The notes beneath the pieces are model-generated. The model made no database searches. It saw only the letters and a list, made by a program, of their open reading frames with translations, and had not been told where the DNA came from. A stretch of DNA of 64,000 nt, taken from positions 372,001-436,000 of the forward strand of contig NZ_JAMBOE010000005.1 of assembly GCF_023715465.1 (NCBI RefSeq). Reading direction: 5' to 3'. The stretch's first letter is position 1; each line of letters opens with the position of its first letter. This document shows positions 17,217 to 24,844 of this stretch, piece after piece. The position numbers and the translations under genes are program-made. The stretch comes from Paenibacillus macerans. GTDB taxonomy: Bacteria; Bacillota; Bacilli; Paenibacillales; Paenibacillaceae.

Positions 17217-17768
17217 TCAAATGGCGTATTTGGCCGGTTCGCTTGCCTTTACACGCTCCGATGTCATCGCCAATTCGACGGCTTCCGCGGGCGAAGCAGC
17301 AAACCTAACTTCCATATTCCTGCGTTCGTCAAAATATTTGCCTTCGTACAAAAAGCCAGGCAGCTTATCCGCCCAACCGCCCGTACCCGAAAGCACAATG
17401 AGGGGAACCTGTTCCAGGTAAGCCACCGAAGCTTCCCCCAATGTTCCGTTTCCTCCCCCTACCATGATCACGGCGTCGCTGGATCTGATGGCGAGCGAGC
17501 TTCTGACATCGTACCCCATCCCCGTGGGAATAATGATATCCAAATAAGGATTGGCTTCCTGCTCAATATTCCGCGTAGCCAGAAACCCGATCGTTAACCC
17601 GTTATGGCGTTTAGCTCCCTTGCATGCCGCCTCCATCACTCCCGGCCCTCCGCCGGTGACCAGACGCGCTCCCCTTACGGCGATCATTTCTCCTACTTGC
17701 TCCGCAAACTCCAAGGTTTCCGGGGTTTCATCCTTCCACTTGCCAATTACGCATATGTTCTTGACCAT
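17217..17768 (-). CDS. LOG-family / TIGR00725-like nucleotide-binding protein
   Basis: 183 residues. Rossmann-like core with VTGGGPGVMEAACKGAK and MVGGGNGTLGEASVAYL, the two glycine-rich motifs of the LOG ('lysine decarboxylase-like') superfamily. LOG proteins are phosphoribohydrolases releasing the base from nucleoside 5'-monophosphates; the TIGR00725 branch is less characterised. The Arg and Glu positions around PGVMEA and GTLGE agree with a nucleotide-binding site. Next to a MazG-like gene, so the pair may process a nucleotide precursor for the cluster product (inference). Confidence 0.85.
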   Translation of the reverse strand: MVKNICVIGKWKDETPETLEFAEQVGEMIAVRGARLVTGGGPGVMEAACKGAKRHNGLTIGFLATRNIEQEANPYLDIIIPTGMGYDVRSSLAIRSSDAVIMVGGGNGTLGEASVAYLEQVPLIVLSGTGGWADKLPGFLYEGKYFDERRNMEVRFAASPAEAVELAMTSERVKASEPAKYAI

Positions 17769-17776
17769 ACCAGCTT

Positions 17777-18085
17777 CTACTCCCCTTTAGAAGTAATTCT
17801 CGTATGCCCGTCCACAGCAATCGTCGAATAGGATTTAAGCTTGTCCATCTTTTTCCAAAATTCAGTTTCGATGTCGATGTTAAAGGCAACGCAGTTGCCA
17901 AGCAGCAAAATGAGCAAATCGGCATGTTCCTCCGCTAAATTCCCCTTATGTTTTGTGAGGCAGGAACAGATTTCGCCAACTTCCTCCATGATCAAATTCA
18001 TGCGAAACAGAGGGTCCTCTCCCCCATTGTTTTTAAAATTATGCCGCTCATGAAGTTCCCGCACAGCTTCCAATAGATCATTCAA
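17777..18085 (-). CDS. MazG-like nucleotide pyrophosphohydrolase-type protein
   Basis: 102 residues, all-alpha. NLIMEEVGEICSCL and LAEEHADLLILLLG supply the EExxE...ExxD pattern of MazG/dUTPase-like enzymes, in which the acidic residues bind Mg2+ and hydrolyse NTPs to NMP and pyrophosphate. It starts at TTG 18085, inside the last codons of the zinc-ribbon gene (8-bp overlap), with GGAGAG 8 nt upstream. With the adjacent LOG-like gene it suggests NTP to NMP to free base and ribose-5-phosphate, a route used in some nucleoside natural-product pathways; that use here is inference. Confidence 0.8.
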   Translation of the reverse strand: MNDLLEAVRELHERHNFKNNGGEDPLFRMNLIMEEVGEICSCLTKHKGNLAEEHADLLILLLGNCVAFNIDIETEFWKKMDKLKSYSTIAVDGHTRITSKGE

Positions 18086-18317
18086 AGTCCGCTCTCTCCT
18101 CTCTCAACTGCCGCAGGATCTGCTTATCCGCTTCGCTCATCAGTTCTTCACTCGTCAAAATAACGTTGTTTAATACCAGATATTCGTTCCCGCAAACACT
18201 GCATTTCAGCAGTCCGCCTTGAACCTCAGGTCCTGCCTCCTTAAACTCCAATTCGGAATGGCCGTTTTTGCATACGACCAACTCGAACAGGCTTTTGCTT
18301 TTTGTACTAACTCCCAT
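18078..18317 (-). CDS. Trm112-like zinc-ribbon protein
   Basis: 79 residues. LFELVVCKNGHSELEF and LKCSVCGNEYLVLNNVILTSEEL follow the Trm112/YbaR pattern (LxxILxCPxC...LxCxxCxxxYpIxdgIPxLL). The first knuckle keeps one Cys and replaces the second with Gly/His (CKNGH); the second is CxxC. Trm112 proteins act as small activating partners of class I methyltransferases. Two methyltransferase genes lie immediately upstream with a 1-bp gap, so a partner role is a reasonable inference. Confidence 0.8.
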   Translation of the reverse strand: MGVSTKSKSLFELVVCKNGHSELEFKEAGPEVQGGLLKCSVCGNEYLVLNNVILTSEELMSEADKQILRQLREERADFE

Positions 18318-18318
18318 A

Positions 18319-18984
18319 CTAATCCCCTCTCTCGATTAAAAAATAATAGTGGATATAATTTTTATCCTCTCCAAGCTGACCATGATCCAATATGGAGAAC
18401 CCTGAACGCTCCAGCATTTTGTGCACGTTTTCAATGGATTTGTAGTTCGCCGGCGCCCCATATTCATATTTGATGGAATGAAAATATCCGCGGAACAATT
18501 TCTGAATTGCAGAGGAACGGTCCGACGGAAACAAATCGACAATCACAGCTTTTCCCTTCTTGCTTAACAATCTTCCAATTTCACATAAAGCTTGCTTCTG
18601 GTTATAGACGCTATGAAACATAAAAGCGGAAAAGATCGCATCAACGCATTGCCCGTCCAGATGAATTTCCTCGGCGGAAGAATTGATTAAATAATCGTAT
18701 ACATTCTTTTGAGCGGCGATGTTTAACATTTCACGCGAAATGTCCACACCGATCAAGCTGGCGTTGGATCTATTCCTGACCTCTTTACCAAGCACACCGG
18801 TGCCAACCCCCAATTCTATGGCCGTCCGGCCTTCCCGCAATTCAAGGGTATTGGTGATTAACTCCGCCAGCTCCGGGTAAGAGTAGCCCCTTTTGATCAA
18901 TTTGGGCACGACTTCATTTTCGTATTGAGGCGCCCAGCTATTGAACGCTTTGTAAACCCGTCTCATGTAATATTTCCGAATCAT
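18319..18984 (-). CDS. Class I SAM-dependent methyltransferase
   Basis: 221 residues. Motif I AIELGVGTGVLGKEV, then LIGVDISREMLNIA (motif II), and AIFSAFMFHSVYNQ / GKAVIVDLFPSD (motifs III and IV) identify a class I methyltransferase of the UbiE/Methyltransf_11 type. ATG 18984 is chosen because AGGGAGG lies 9 nt upstream; the ATG at 18993 directly abuts that site. The coding start overlaps the end of the preceding methyltransferase by 47 bp. Substrate unknown. Confidence 0.9.
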   Translation of the reverse strand: MIRKYYMRRVYKAFNSWAPQYENEVVPKLIKRGYSYPELAELITNTLELREGRTAIELGVGTGVLGKEVRNRSNASLIGVDISREMLNIAAQKNVYDYLINSSAEEIHLDGQCVDAIFSAFMFHSVYNQKQALCEIGRLLSKKGKAVIVDLFPSDRSSAIQKLFRGYFHSIKYEYGAPANYKSIENVHKMLERSGFSILDHGQLGEDKNYIHYYFLIERGD

Positions 18985-19834
18985 GATGAGCATCCTCCCT
19001 CCGTTCGATTAAGGAGCTGTACTTCCCCCATACTTCCCGCCTTTGGCATGCGGCGACGACATATTCCCCGGAAACGTCGAAATCGCGCGTAAAAACCAGC
19101 ATTTTCTCGTACAGTTTCAGCAGAGCGAAGGCCTCGGAATATTTTTCCTGGTTGTAATCAAATAGTTTTTGCAGCCCGCCTATATCTTTCATGAACGTCA
19201 TATAATCGTAAAAATTCGCAAATTTAAAAATAAAACGTTCCTTCCAAATACGGTATGGAAAAAGCCCTCCTTCCATCAGGACCTCTTCCAAACTGTCCAG
19301 CGAAAACCGTCCCAGCACATCTTTGCCGTTCTCATCGAAGGGAAATATTTCGCTTTGATAATTACCTCCGGGCACCATTAAAATGATAATTCCCTCGGGT
19401 TTCAGGTATTCCCTGATCTTTCTTAATACAAAAACGGGGTCATGCAAATGATGCAATACCTGCTTTAAGATAATGACATCAAAACTGGCTTGTCTAAAAA
19501 TACCGTCCTCTATATCCCCTACAACGTATTGAACGATATTATTATGGTTGCCCAGCCGGTCTATTTTGGCCTTGGCGGCCTCGATCATATCCTTGCTGAT
19601 GTCAAGTCCGACGATGCGGCAGCGGTCATAATGCGAAGCGATATGTTCCAGCAGTTTACCCGATCCGCACCCAATCTCCAAAATCTCCTTTCCATTGCCT
19701 AATTCGAATTCCAGCTCTTTCATCATCGGGTTGTCGCAGCCTTGCACTTCCTTGATGTGGATCCCTTTCTTTTCCCATTCCTTGGCCAATTCCTTACTGA
19801 ATACGTTTCCAACCTTTAGGCTCTGCACACTCAT
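18938..19834 (-). CDS. Class I SAM-dependent methyltransferase, first gene of the cluster
   Basis: 298 residues from ATG 19834, with GAGGTGA upstream; a GTG at 19870 has no comparable site. Motif I is EILEIGCGSGKLLEHI, followed by RIVGLDISKDMI, VQYVVGDIED and VIILKQVLHHLHD, all standard for class I methyltransferases. The ~110-residue C-terminal extension is probably a substrate-specific cap. First gene of the operon. Its 3' end is read through by the next gene in another frame for 47 bp. Confidence 0.9.
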   Translation of the reverse strand: MSVQSLKVGNVFSKELAKEWEKKGIHIKEVQGCDNPMMKELEFELGNGKEILEIGCGSGKLLEHIASHYDRCRIVGLDISKDMIEAAKAKIDRLGNHNNIVQYVVGDIEDGIFRQASFDVIILKQVLHHLHDPVFVLRKIREYLKPEGIIILMVPGGNYQSEIFPFDENGKDVLGRFSLDSLEEVLMEGGLFPYRIWKERFIFKFANFYDYMTFMKDIGGLQKLFDYNQEKYSEAFALLKLYEKMLVFTRDFDVSGEYVVAACQRREVWGKYSSLIERREDAHHDSEILHETGLQSVQ

Positions 19835-20017
19835 TTTCGTCACCTCATCTAAATTTGTGAAACATATCACATGTAATCCGATGATGAAAGACGTTAAACT
19901 CGAGAATATGATGCCGTTAATGCCGTTTGTGGGAGTAGATTTAGCAAGTAGAAGTAGGAGTTTTGAAAATTACGGTTGGGAGGTCAATAGAGTAGAATTT
20001 GAGAGTGTCATGAATAA

Positions 20018-20046
20018 TATATATCATATTTGTAAATATATATCAA
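20018..20046 (-). promoter_or_regulatory. Promoter of the 11-gene cluster
   Basis: On the minus strand TTGATA and TATATA are separated by 17 bp in an AT-rich tract. The start codon lies about 180 bp downstream, so a long leader (roughly 19835-20010) precedes the first methyltransferase gene. No known riboswitch was recognised in it. The rest of the 19835-20166 gap holds only the terminator of the neighbouring operon. Confidence 0.5.
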
Positions 20047-20087
20047 CAACTACCAAAAAACGCGAAACTTGTTACAACCCTGCAAGA

Positions 20088-20136
20088 AAAAGGGCTTGCC
20101 TACTTCACTATCAAGTAGAAACAAGCCCTTTTGTAA
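20088..20136 (-). terminator. Terminator of the PTS/SIS operon
   Basis: Stem AAGGGCTTG / CAAGCCCTT with an inner CTACTT / AAGTAG stem, flanked by A and T runs on both sides. It lies 31 bp after the SIS gene stop and upstream of the cluster promoter. Confidence 0.8.
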
Positions 20137-20166
20137 AAGGATATTTTGCGTCCTGTGTATCTCCGC

Positions 20167-20907
20167 TTAGGAAAGCAGCGGGATTCTGTCCCGGTAGCGC
20201 TCGATCAGCTGCCGGTTGTGATCGTCGGCGCCGTCGATATTGCCGCTTAAATAAACGGGCGGCTCGTAGCCCTGCTCGATCATAAAGCGAATCGCCTCGG
20301 CGAAGATGCCGTTGAGGATCGCCGCCCCGATCACCGTAGAAGTCGGCGTGAACGGGGTCGCCAAGTCCGGGTGGGTCAGTACTGCGTCGCCCCTCACCGA
20401 ATAATTGTCGATGACGAGATCAACGGAATTGAACAAATGCTTGCCGCTCACGTGCCGGGACAGCTGGCTTTGCGAATATTCCAGCGAGGTGATGCCGATT
20501 GTGAACGCGCCCATTTGTTTGGCGATTTGCGCCGCGTCGACCGGAACCGGATTGCGGCCGGAGGTCGACAGGACAAACATGACCTCGCCCGGCCGGATAT
20601 CCTGCCCGTTCATGAACTCCTCGGCAAGCCCGTTTTGGCGTTCCAGCTCGGAGGAACGGACCGCTCCCTCATGCAGCATCAGCTTTTCCACGAAAATCGG
20701 GTGAATCGGCACCAGCCCGCCGGCCCGGTAGAACACTTCCTCGGTCAAAATATGCGAGTGCCCGCAGCCAAACAGATGAATAATCCCACCGTCCATGATC
20801 GTTTCCGCGGTCTTGCGGGCCGCCTGGCCGATTTGCTCCGCTTCCTGTTCCTCGACTTGCTGCAAAATGCGGCGGATATGGTCAAAATAAGTATGCAGCA
20901 TCGGCAA
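20167..20907 (-). CDS. SIS-domain sugar-phosphate protein (UPF0309-like)
   Basis: 246 residues. SIS-domain blocks IIHLFGCGHSHILTEE and VMFVLSTSGRNPVPVDAAQ bind phosphosugars; SIS proteins are sugar-phosphate isomerases, deacetylase/isomerases or regulators. The C-terminus (VYLSGNIDGADDHN) is typical of the UPF0309 group that co-occurs with PTS operons. TTG 20907 overlaps the end of the creatininase gene (AAGGAG 6 nt upstream); ATG 20901 is an alternative. Last gene of the operon. Proposed to isomerise the phosphorylated product of the pathway (inference). Confidence 0.85.
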   Translation of the reverse strand: MPMLHTYFDHIRRILQQVEEQEAEQIGQAARKTAETIMDGGIIHLFGCGHSHILTEEVFYRAGGLVPIHPIFVEKLMLHEGAVRSSELERQNGLAEEFMNGQDIRPGEVMFVLSTSGRNPVPVDAAQIAKQMGAFTIGITSLEYSQSQLSRHVSGKHLFNSVDLVIDNYSVRGDAVLTHPDLATPFTPTSTVIGAAILNGIFAEAIRFMIEQGYEPPVYLSGNIDGADDHNRQLIERYRDRIPLLS

Positions 20908-21654
20908 TCACTGCTCCTTCCCGCTTTGTAATCGCTGCTTGGCCCCCTCGATCATGGCCGTCATCGTGTTTAAAGTCGCTTCAATGACCGCTTCGCCCTT
21001 CTCCTTGGTGGCGATCGCCGCGTTGCCAAGCACGGCCGTCGAGGTGAACTCCTCCCAGGGCGTTGGTGTGCAATCGGCCTCGATCCCAATGTTCGGAATG
21101 TCGTTCAGCGCTTTGTCCATGTTCACATACTCGCCGGCCAAATAAAGCATATACGAAGTTTCCAGCTCGCAGGCGTGAAAATAGGAAGCATGCGAAGCCG
21201 GGGTTTCCCGCACCCGCTCGATCGCCTGCTTTGATCCCGGATAGAAGAAATAATACACTTTCAGCTCCGGGTAATCTTTGTAGAGCAAGCGGGCTGCCTC
21301 CTTCAGCGCCACCGCATTGCCGAGGTGCCCGTTCAGCATCACGTAAATACGCAGGCCCTGGCGGCAAAGGCTTTCCCCGATGTCATACAGCATCCGGATC
21401 AGCGCTTCGTTGGAGACGTTGATGCTGCCGGGGAAATTTTGCAGGCTCCACACCTGGCCGTAAGGAAGCGTAGGAAGCACGAAGCTCTCCGTACGCTCCG
21501 CCAGCCGGCGGGCCAGCCGCTCGGCCAGCAGATTGTCCGTGCCCAAAGGCAGATGGGGGCCATGCGCCTCCACCGCTCCGATCGGCAGGATGGCGCAGGG
21601 CATGTGCTTGATTTTTTCCGCGATGTCGAAGGCGTTTTCGTCTTGAAAAATCAT
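20908..21654 (-). CDS. Creatininase-family amidohydrolase
   Basis: 248 residues. LPIGAVEAHGPHLPLGTDN carries the metal-binding Glu, His and Asp of the creatininase family, with VMLNGHLGNAVALKEAAR and the later FHACELETSYML (metal-binding Glu) completing the site. Family members are divalent-metal cyclic amide hydrolases (creatininase, formamide hydrolases in cofactor pathways). Start ATG with GGGAGG upstream. Between the phosphotriesterase-like and SIS genes, so it probably opens an amide or lactam-like bond in the sugar-derived substrate (inference). Confidence 0.9.
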   Translation of the reverse strand: MIFQDENAFDIAEKIKHMPCAILPIGAVEAHGPHLPLGTDNLLAERLARRLAERTESFVLPTLPYGQVWSLQNFPGSINVSNEALIRMLYDIGESLCRQGLRIYVMLNGHLGNAVALKEAARLLYKDYPELKVYYFFYPGSKQAIERVRETPASHASYFHACELETSYMLYLAGEYVNMDKALNDIPNIGIEADCTPTPWEEFTSTAVLGNAAIATKEKGEAVIEATLNTMTAMIEGAKQRLQSGKEQ

Positions 21655-21668
21655 TCTGTCGCGCCTCC

Positions 21669-22661
21669 CTACTTTTTAAAGGCAAAACATCTTGCCGGAT
21701 TCGTCACGAAAAATTTATGGATCAGCTGCTGCCCGTCAAAGCCGGCCCGGTCGGCCTCGTCCACAAACCGCGGCACCCACTTGGCGATAATATATTCCAG
21801 CCCCGGTCCGTAGTCGTAATGCTTGTAGTAGGTTTTGCGGGCCGTGTCTCCGCTGACGAGAATCTGATCCTCATAACCTTTTTTGACGAGCTCGAGAATC
21901 AGGCTGATCCGCGTGCTTTCGGGAGCATATTTGATTTTGGCGATGCCGTCAAAGGACAGGAACGCGCCGGTTTTGGCAATTTGCTCATGGTAATACGGGT
22001 CCGGATTGCGGTCCATATGTCCGAGGCTAAGGTAACTTAAGTTCACATTTTCACTGCGCAAAAGCTCGATTTGCTCCAGCCCCATCGTACCGACCTCGGT
22101 ATGCGAATGGACCGGCGCTTTGGTCTCGTGGTGGGCGCGGGCGACGGCGCGCAGTGTTTTTTCCTCCAGCGGTGTAATCCGGTTGTAGCCTGTGCCGAAT
22201 TTGACTTGACCGGCTTTGAACGGCGTACCCTCCAGCCCTTCCTCCACCTCGCGGATGACAAAATCGGTAAGCTCATTGATGCTTTTGGCTTCGATCCATT
22301 CGTAATAGGTTTCATAGTTGCCGATAATTGGCTTCAGCTCGTCTTTAACCTTTGCGTCCCAGAGAAAACTTTTGTTGAAGCCGGCGGTGCCGATGATGCG
22401 CACCCCGGTTTCCTTCATAATATTGTGGACCGCCGGCACATCCCGGCCGTAATCGACCGCTGTCGCGTCGACGATGGTTTGACCGCCGTGTTTTTTAAAA
22501 TCAAGCACATCGAGTTTGGATTTTTCCGGGTCGTCCAGTAAAAGATCGTCCTCGCCGCGCTCCGACCAGTGGGCCGGGCGGCACACGATATGCTCGTGGG
22601 AATAGGTGAACCCCATCTGTTCCGGGGCGATGTCCGCGTCAAGCGCTCGTACGAAAGTCAT
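21669..22661 (-). CDS. Phosphotriesterase-family metal hydrolase
   Basis: 330 residues, the usual length. GFTYSHEHIV gives the HxH metal pair; GTAGFNKSF, PVHSHTEVGTMG, YLSLGHMDRNPD and LVSGDTARK supply the bridging-residue region, further His ligands and the catalytic Asp of the amidohydrolase (alpha/beta)8 barrel. Homologues include phosphotriesterase-like lactonases and E. coli Php. Start ATG 22661 with GGGAGG upstream. In a PTS operon a lactonase or phospho-ester role on a sugar acid is more plausible than phosphotriester cleavage (inference). Confidence 0.9.
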   Translation of the reverse strand: MTFVRALDADIAPEQMGFTYSHEHIVCRPAHWSERGEDDLLLDDPEKSKLDVLDFKKHGGQTIVDATAVDYGRDVPAVHNIMKETGVRIIGTAGFNKSFLWDAKVKDELKPIIGNYETYYEWIEAKSINELTDFVIREVEEGLEGTPFKAGQVKFGTGYNRITPLEEKTLRAVARAHHETKAPVHSHTEVGTMGLEQIELLRSENVNLSYLSLGHMDRNPDPYYHEQIAKTGAFLSFDGIAKIKYAPESTRISLILELVKKGYEDQILVSGDTARKTYYKHYDYGPGLEYIIAKWVPRFVDEADRAGFDGQQLIHKFFVTNPARCFAFKK

Positions 22662-22692
22662 GGTGATGTTCCTCCCAATTTATGTGTAATCT

Positions 22693-23991
22693 TTAGAACA
22701 GCAGCCCAGCCAACAGCCGAATGATCGGTCCGAGAATGAACATGTCGGAATCGGCCGCCCACATCGCCGTATCCGGTACGGTCGAGGAGATCAGGTAGCG
22801 CACCATGATAAATTGGCCCCAGGCGACGATGGTGGCGGTAATAAATCCGGCCATCAGCGCGCCGCGCACCCCGCCGGTCGAGTTGCCGAACACGCCCGCC
22901 GTAGCGCCGTGAAAGAACAAGACGATCATCGTCGGTACGAAAATATAGGCCACCGTATTGCCGAGCACAATAAGCCAGATCAACGCGCCGGCAAACGCCC
23001 CGATAAAGCCGAGAATGACCGCGTTGGGCGCATACGGATAGGTGACGGGAGAATCGAGCGCCGGCTTGGCGCCGGGGACGATTTTGGTTGCGATCCCATT
23101 AAACGCCGGAACCAGTTCCCCGATGAACATCCGCACGCCCAGCAGCACGATCGCAATCCCGCCGGCAAATGTGAGCGACTGAATAATCGAGTACATAATG
23201 AAGTTTTGTTCTCCCGCCTTGGCGATCAATTCCTGCGCGCCGGGCGTCCCCTTCATGGAGATGATGACTGCGCCGACAAAGAACAGAACCCCCATGCTGA
23301 GCGCCGTAATCACGTTGGAATCGCGCAGAAATTCAAGCCCTTTCGGCACTTTGATTTTCTCCGAATCGTTCTCTTTGTTGCCGAGCCATTTGCCGAACAA
23401 GGCGCCCAGCAAAGCGACCGAAGCCGAGGTATGGCCGAGGGCGATATTGTCGTTGCCGGTGATTTTGCGCATAAACGGCTGCGTCAGCGCCGGCTGGAAC
23501 GTCCAGTAGAGACCCAGGATAATCGCCAGGAAAAGCACAAGCTTCCATTGAGGAACCGCCCCTCCCGCCGTATGGACGACGATCCCCGCAAAAATGGTCG
23601 CGGTCCAAAACATCATGTGCCCGGTCAGGTAAATGTACTTGAATCTGGTGAACCGGGCCAGCAGCACGTTAATCAGAAAACCGAGCAGCATGGCCATGGT
23701 GACGGAGCTGCCGAATTTGGCGTTAAACGCCTCCTGGCCGAGAAATTGCCCCAGACTGACCGATTGCAGACCGAAAACTTCCTTCCACATCGGTTCAAAC
23801 ACGTTGAGCGCGCCGACGATAACGCCGGAGCCGGCCGAAATGATCAGAAAGCCGATCACTGCTTTAAAAGTGCCGCTGATCACCTGGCTGGTCGTTTTCT
23901 TCTGCAGCAGCAGACCGACCAGCACGATGAAGCCAAGTAGAATCGCCGGCGTTCCGAAAATATTGGTGGCTATCCAGAAAATAACGTTCAT
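22693..23991 (-). CDS. PTS ascorbate-type EIIC permease (UlaA/SgaT-like)
   Basis: 432 residues, about 11 membrane segments, typical of the L-ascorbate (SgaT/UlaA) EIIC family: VLVGLLLQKKTTSQVISGTFKA, GFLIISAGSGVIVGAL and a conserved FGNSTGGVRGAL segment near the C-terminus. It imports a sugar or sugar acid while EIIB phosphorylates it. Start ATG with AGGGGGAAGG upstream. Forms a complete IIA-IIB-IIC set with the two genes upstream. The substrate need not be ascorbate: no UlaG lactonase or the usual ula downstream enzymes are present. Confidence 0.9.
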   Translation of the reverse strand: MNVIFWIATNIFGTPAILLGFIVLVGLLLQKKTTSQVISGTFKAVIGFLIISAGSGVIVGALNVFEPMWKEVFGLQSVSLGQFLGQEAFNAKFGSSVTMAMLLGFLINVLLARFTRFKYIYLTGHMMFWTATIFAGIVVHTAGGAVPQWKLVLFLAIILGLYWTFQPALTQPFMRKITGNDNIALGHTSASVALLGALFGKWLGNKENDSEKIKVPKGLEFLRDSNVITALSMGVLFFVGAVIISMKGTPGAQELIAKAGEQNFIMYSIIQSLTFAGGIAIVLLGVRMFIGELVPAFNGIATKIVPGAKPALDSPVTYPYAPNAVILGFIGAFAGALIWLIVLGNTVAYIFVPTMIVLFFHGATAGVFGNSTGGVRGALMAGFITATIVAWGQFIMVRYLISSTVPDTAMWAADSDMFILGPIIRLLAGLLF

Positions 23992-24074
23992 TTAGCCTTC
24001 CCCCTAAAAGTTTTGTGAGCGTTACTTCCTTACAAGCTTCGAACAAAACTCGCTTCGGAAGCATAGGCTCATTT

Positions 24075-24338
24075 TTACATGGCTTCTTTCAAATTTTGTC
24101 CAATTTCCTTCAAGTCAAAGTAATTGTTGACGATCACGATTTTGGCCGCGTGTCCTTGCAGGCTTTGCGCCAGCTCATTGCTGGTGATAATGTAATCGGC
24201 CGACATGCCGGAAGCGGTGGAGACGTCCGTATGTTCCACATCCGCCTGGACGCCCAGCTCTTTTAAAACCGACTCCACGTTCATCCGCAAAATCAAACTC
24301 GTTCCTTGTCCTAATCCGCAAACACATAAAATTTTCAT
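24075..24338 (-). CDS. PTS EIIB component, ascorbate/galactitol type
   Basis: 87 residues. KILCVCGLGQGTSLILRMN holds the phosphocysteine loop (CGLGQGTS) near the N-terminus; the rest is a compact alpha/beta domain (DYIITSNELAQSL, IVIVNNYFDLKEIG). It accepts phosphate from EIIA and passes it to the incoming sugar. ATG 24338 has AGGAGG 7 nt upstream, so the longer upstream reading is not used. Second gene of the PTS set. Confidence 0.9.
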   Translation of the reverse strand: MKILCVCGLGQGTSLILRMNVESVLKELGVQADVEHTDVSTASGMSADYIITSNELAQSLQGHAAKIVIVNNYFDLKEIGQNLKEAM

Positions 24339-24384
24339 GGCGATTCCTCCTGTAATATAGTTTTTCTCGCTGCCGGACTGCCGG

Positions 24385-24816
24385 TTATTGGATGATGGAT
24401 TCAATTTCCTCGGCGGTCTGGGCTTTCTTAAGCGCCTCTACGTTAGCCGCTTCATTGAGCAGGGTAGTCAGTCTGCGCAGCAAGGCAATGTGGTCAGAGC
24501 TGGAAGAAGAGCCGAGCGCGAACACAAGCTCCACCGGATCGTTCTCGGGGTGCCCGAACACAACCGGATTCCGCAGCCGGACGAAGGAAACCGAAGCTTC
24601 CCTGACGCCGTTTTCCGCCTTGGCATGCGGCAAAGCGATATGCGGCGCGATGACAATATACGGCCCGCTATTCTTGTATGCCGACACCATGGCCTCGACA
24701 TAGCTGTGATCCACGGCGCCGCTGTCAACCAGCAGTTGTCCAGCTGCGCGTATCGCTTGCTCCGCATCCTCTGCCTCGATATCAAGCGATATGAGGCACT
24801 TTTCCATAAAATGCAT
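24385..24816 (-). CDS. PTS EIIA component (mannitol/fructose type, EIIA-2)
   Basis: 143 residues. IVIAPHIALPHAKAENGV contains the phosphorylation site His (in LPHAK) of the EIIA-2 fold, followed by NPVVFGHPENDPVELVFALGS and DHIALLRRLTTLL, as in ascorbate and mannitol EIIA proteins. ATG 24816 has AAGGAGGAG 9 nt upstream; TTG 24822 is too close to it. Follows the regulator gene by about 28 bp, so regulator and transporter are probably one transcript. Confidence 0.9.
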   Translation of the reverse strand: MHFMEKCLISLDIEAEDAEQAIRAAGQLLVDSGAVDHSYVEAMVSAYKNSGPYIVIAPHIALPHAKAENGVREASVSFVRLRNPVVFGHPENDPVELVFALGSSSSSDHIALLRRLTTLLNEAANVEALKKAQTAEEIESIIQ

Positions 24817-24844
24817 GTTCAAAAACTCCTCCTTAGGTTATCCA

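Noticed and set aside
22813..23940. 375-codon plus-strand frame over the EIIC gene
   Set aside because: Shadow of the EIIC permease gene; composition is Arg/His/Asp-rich with no recognisable domain and no ribosome binding site.
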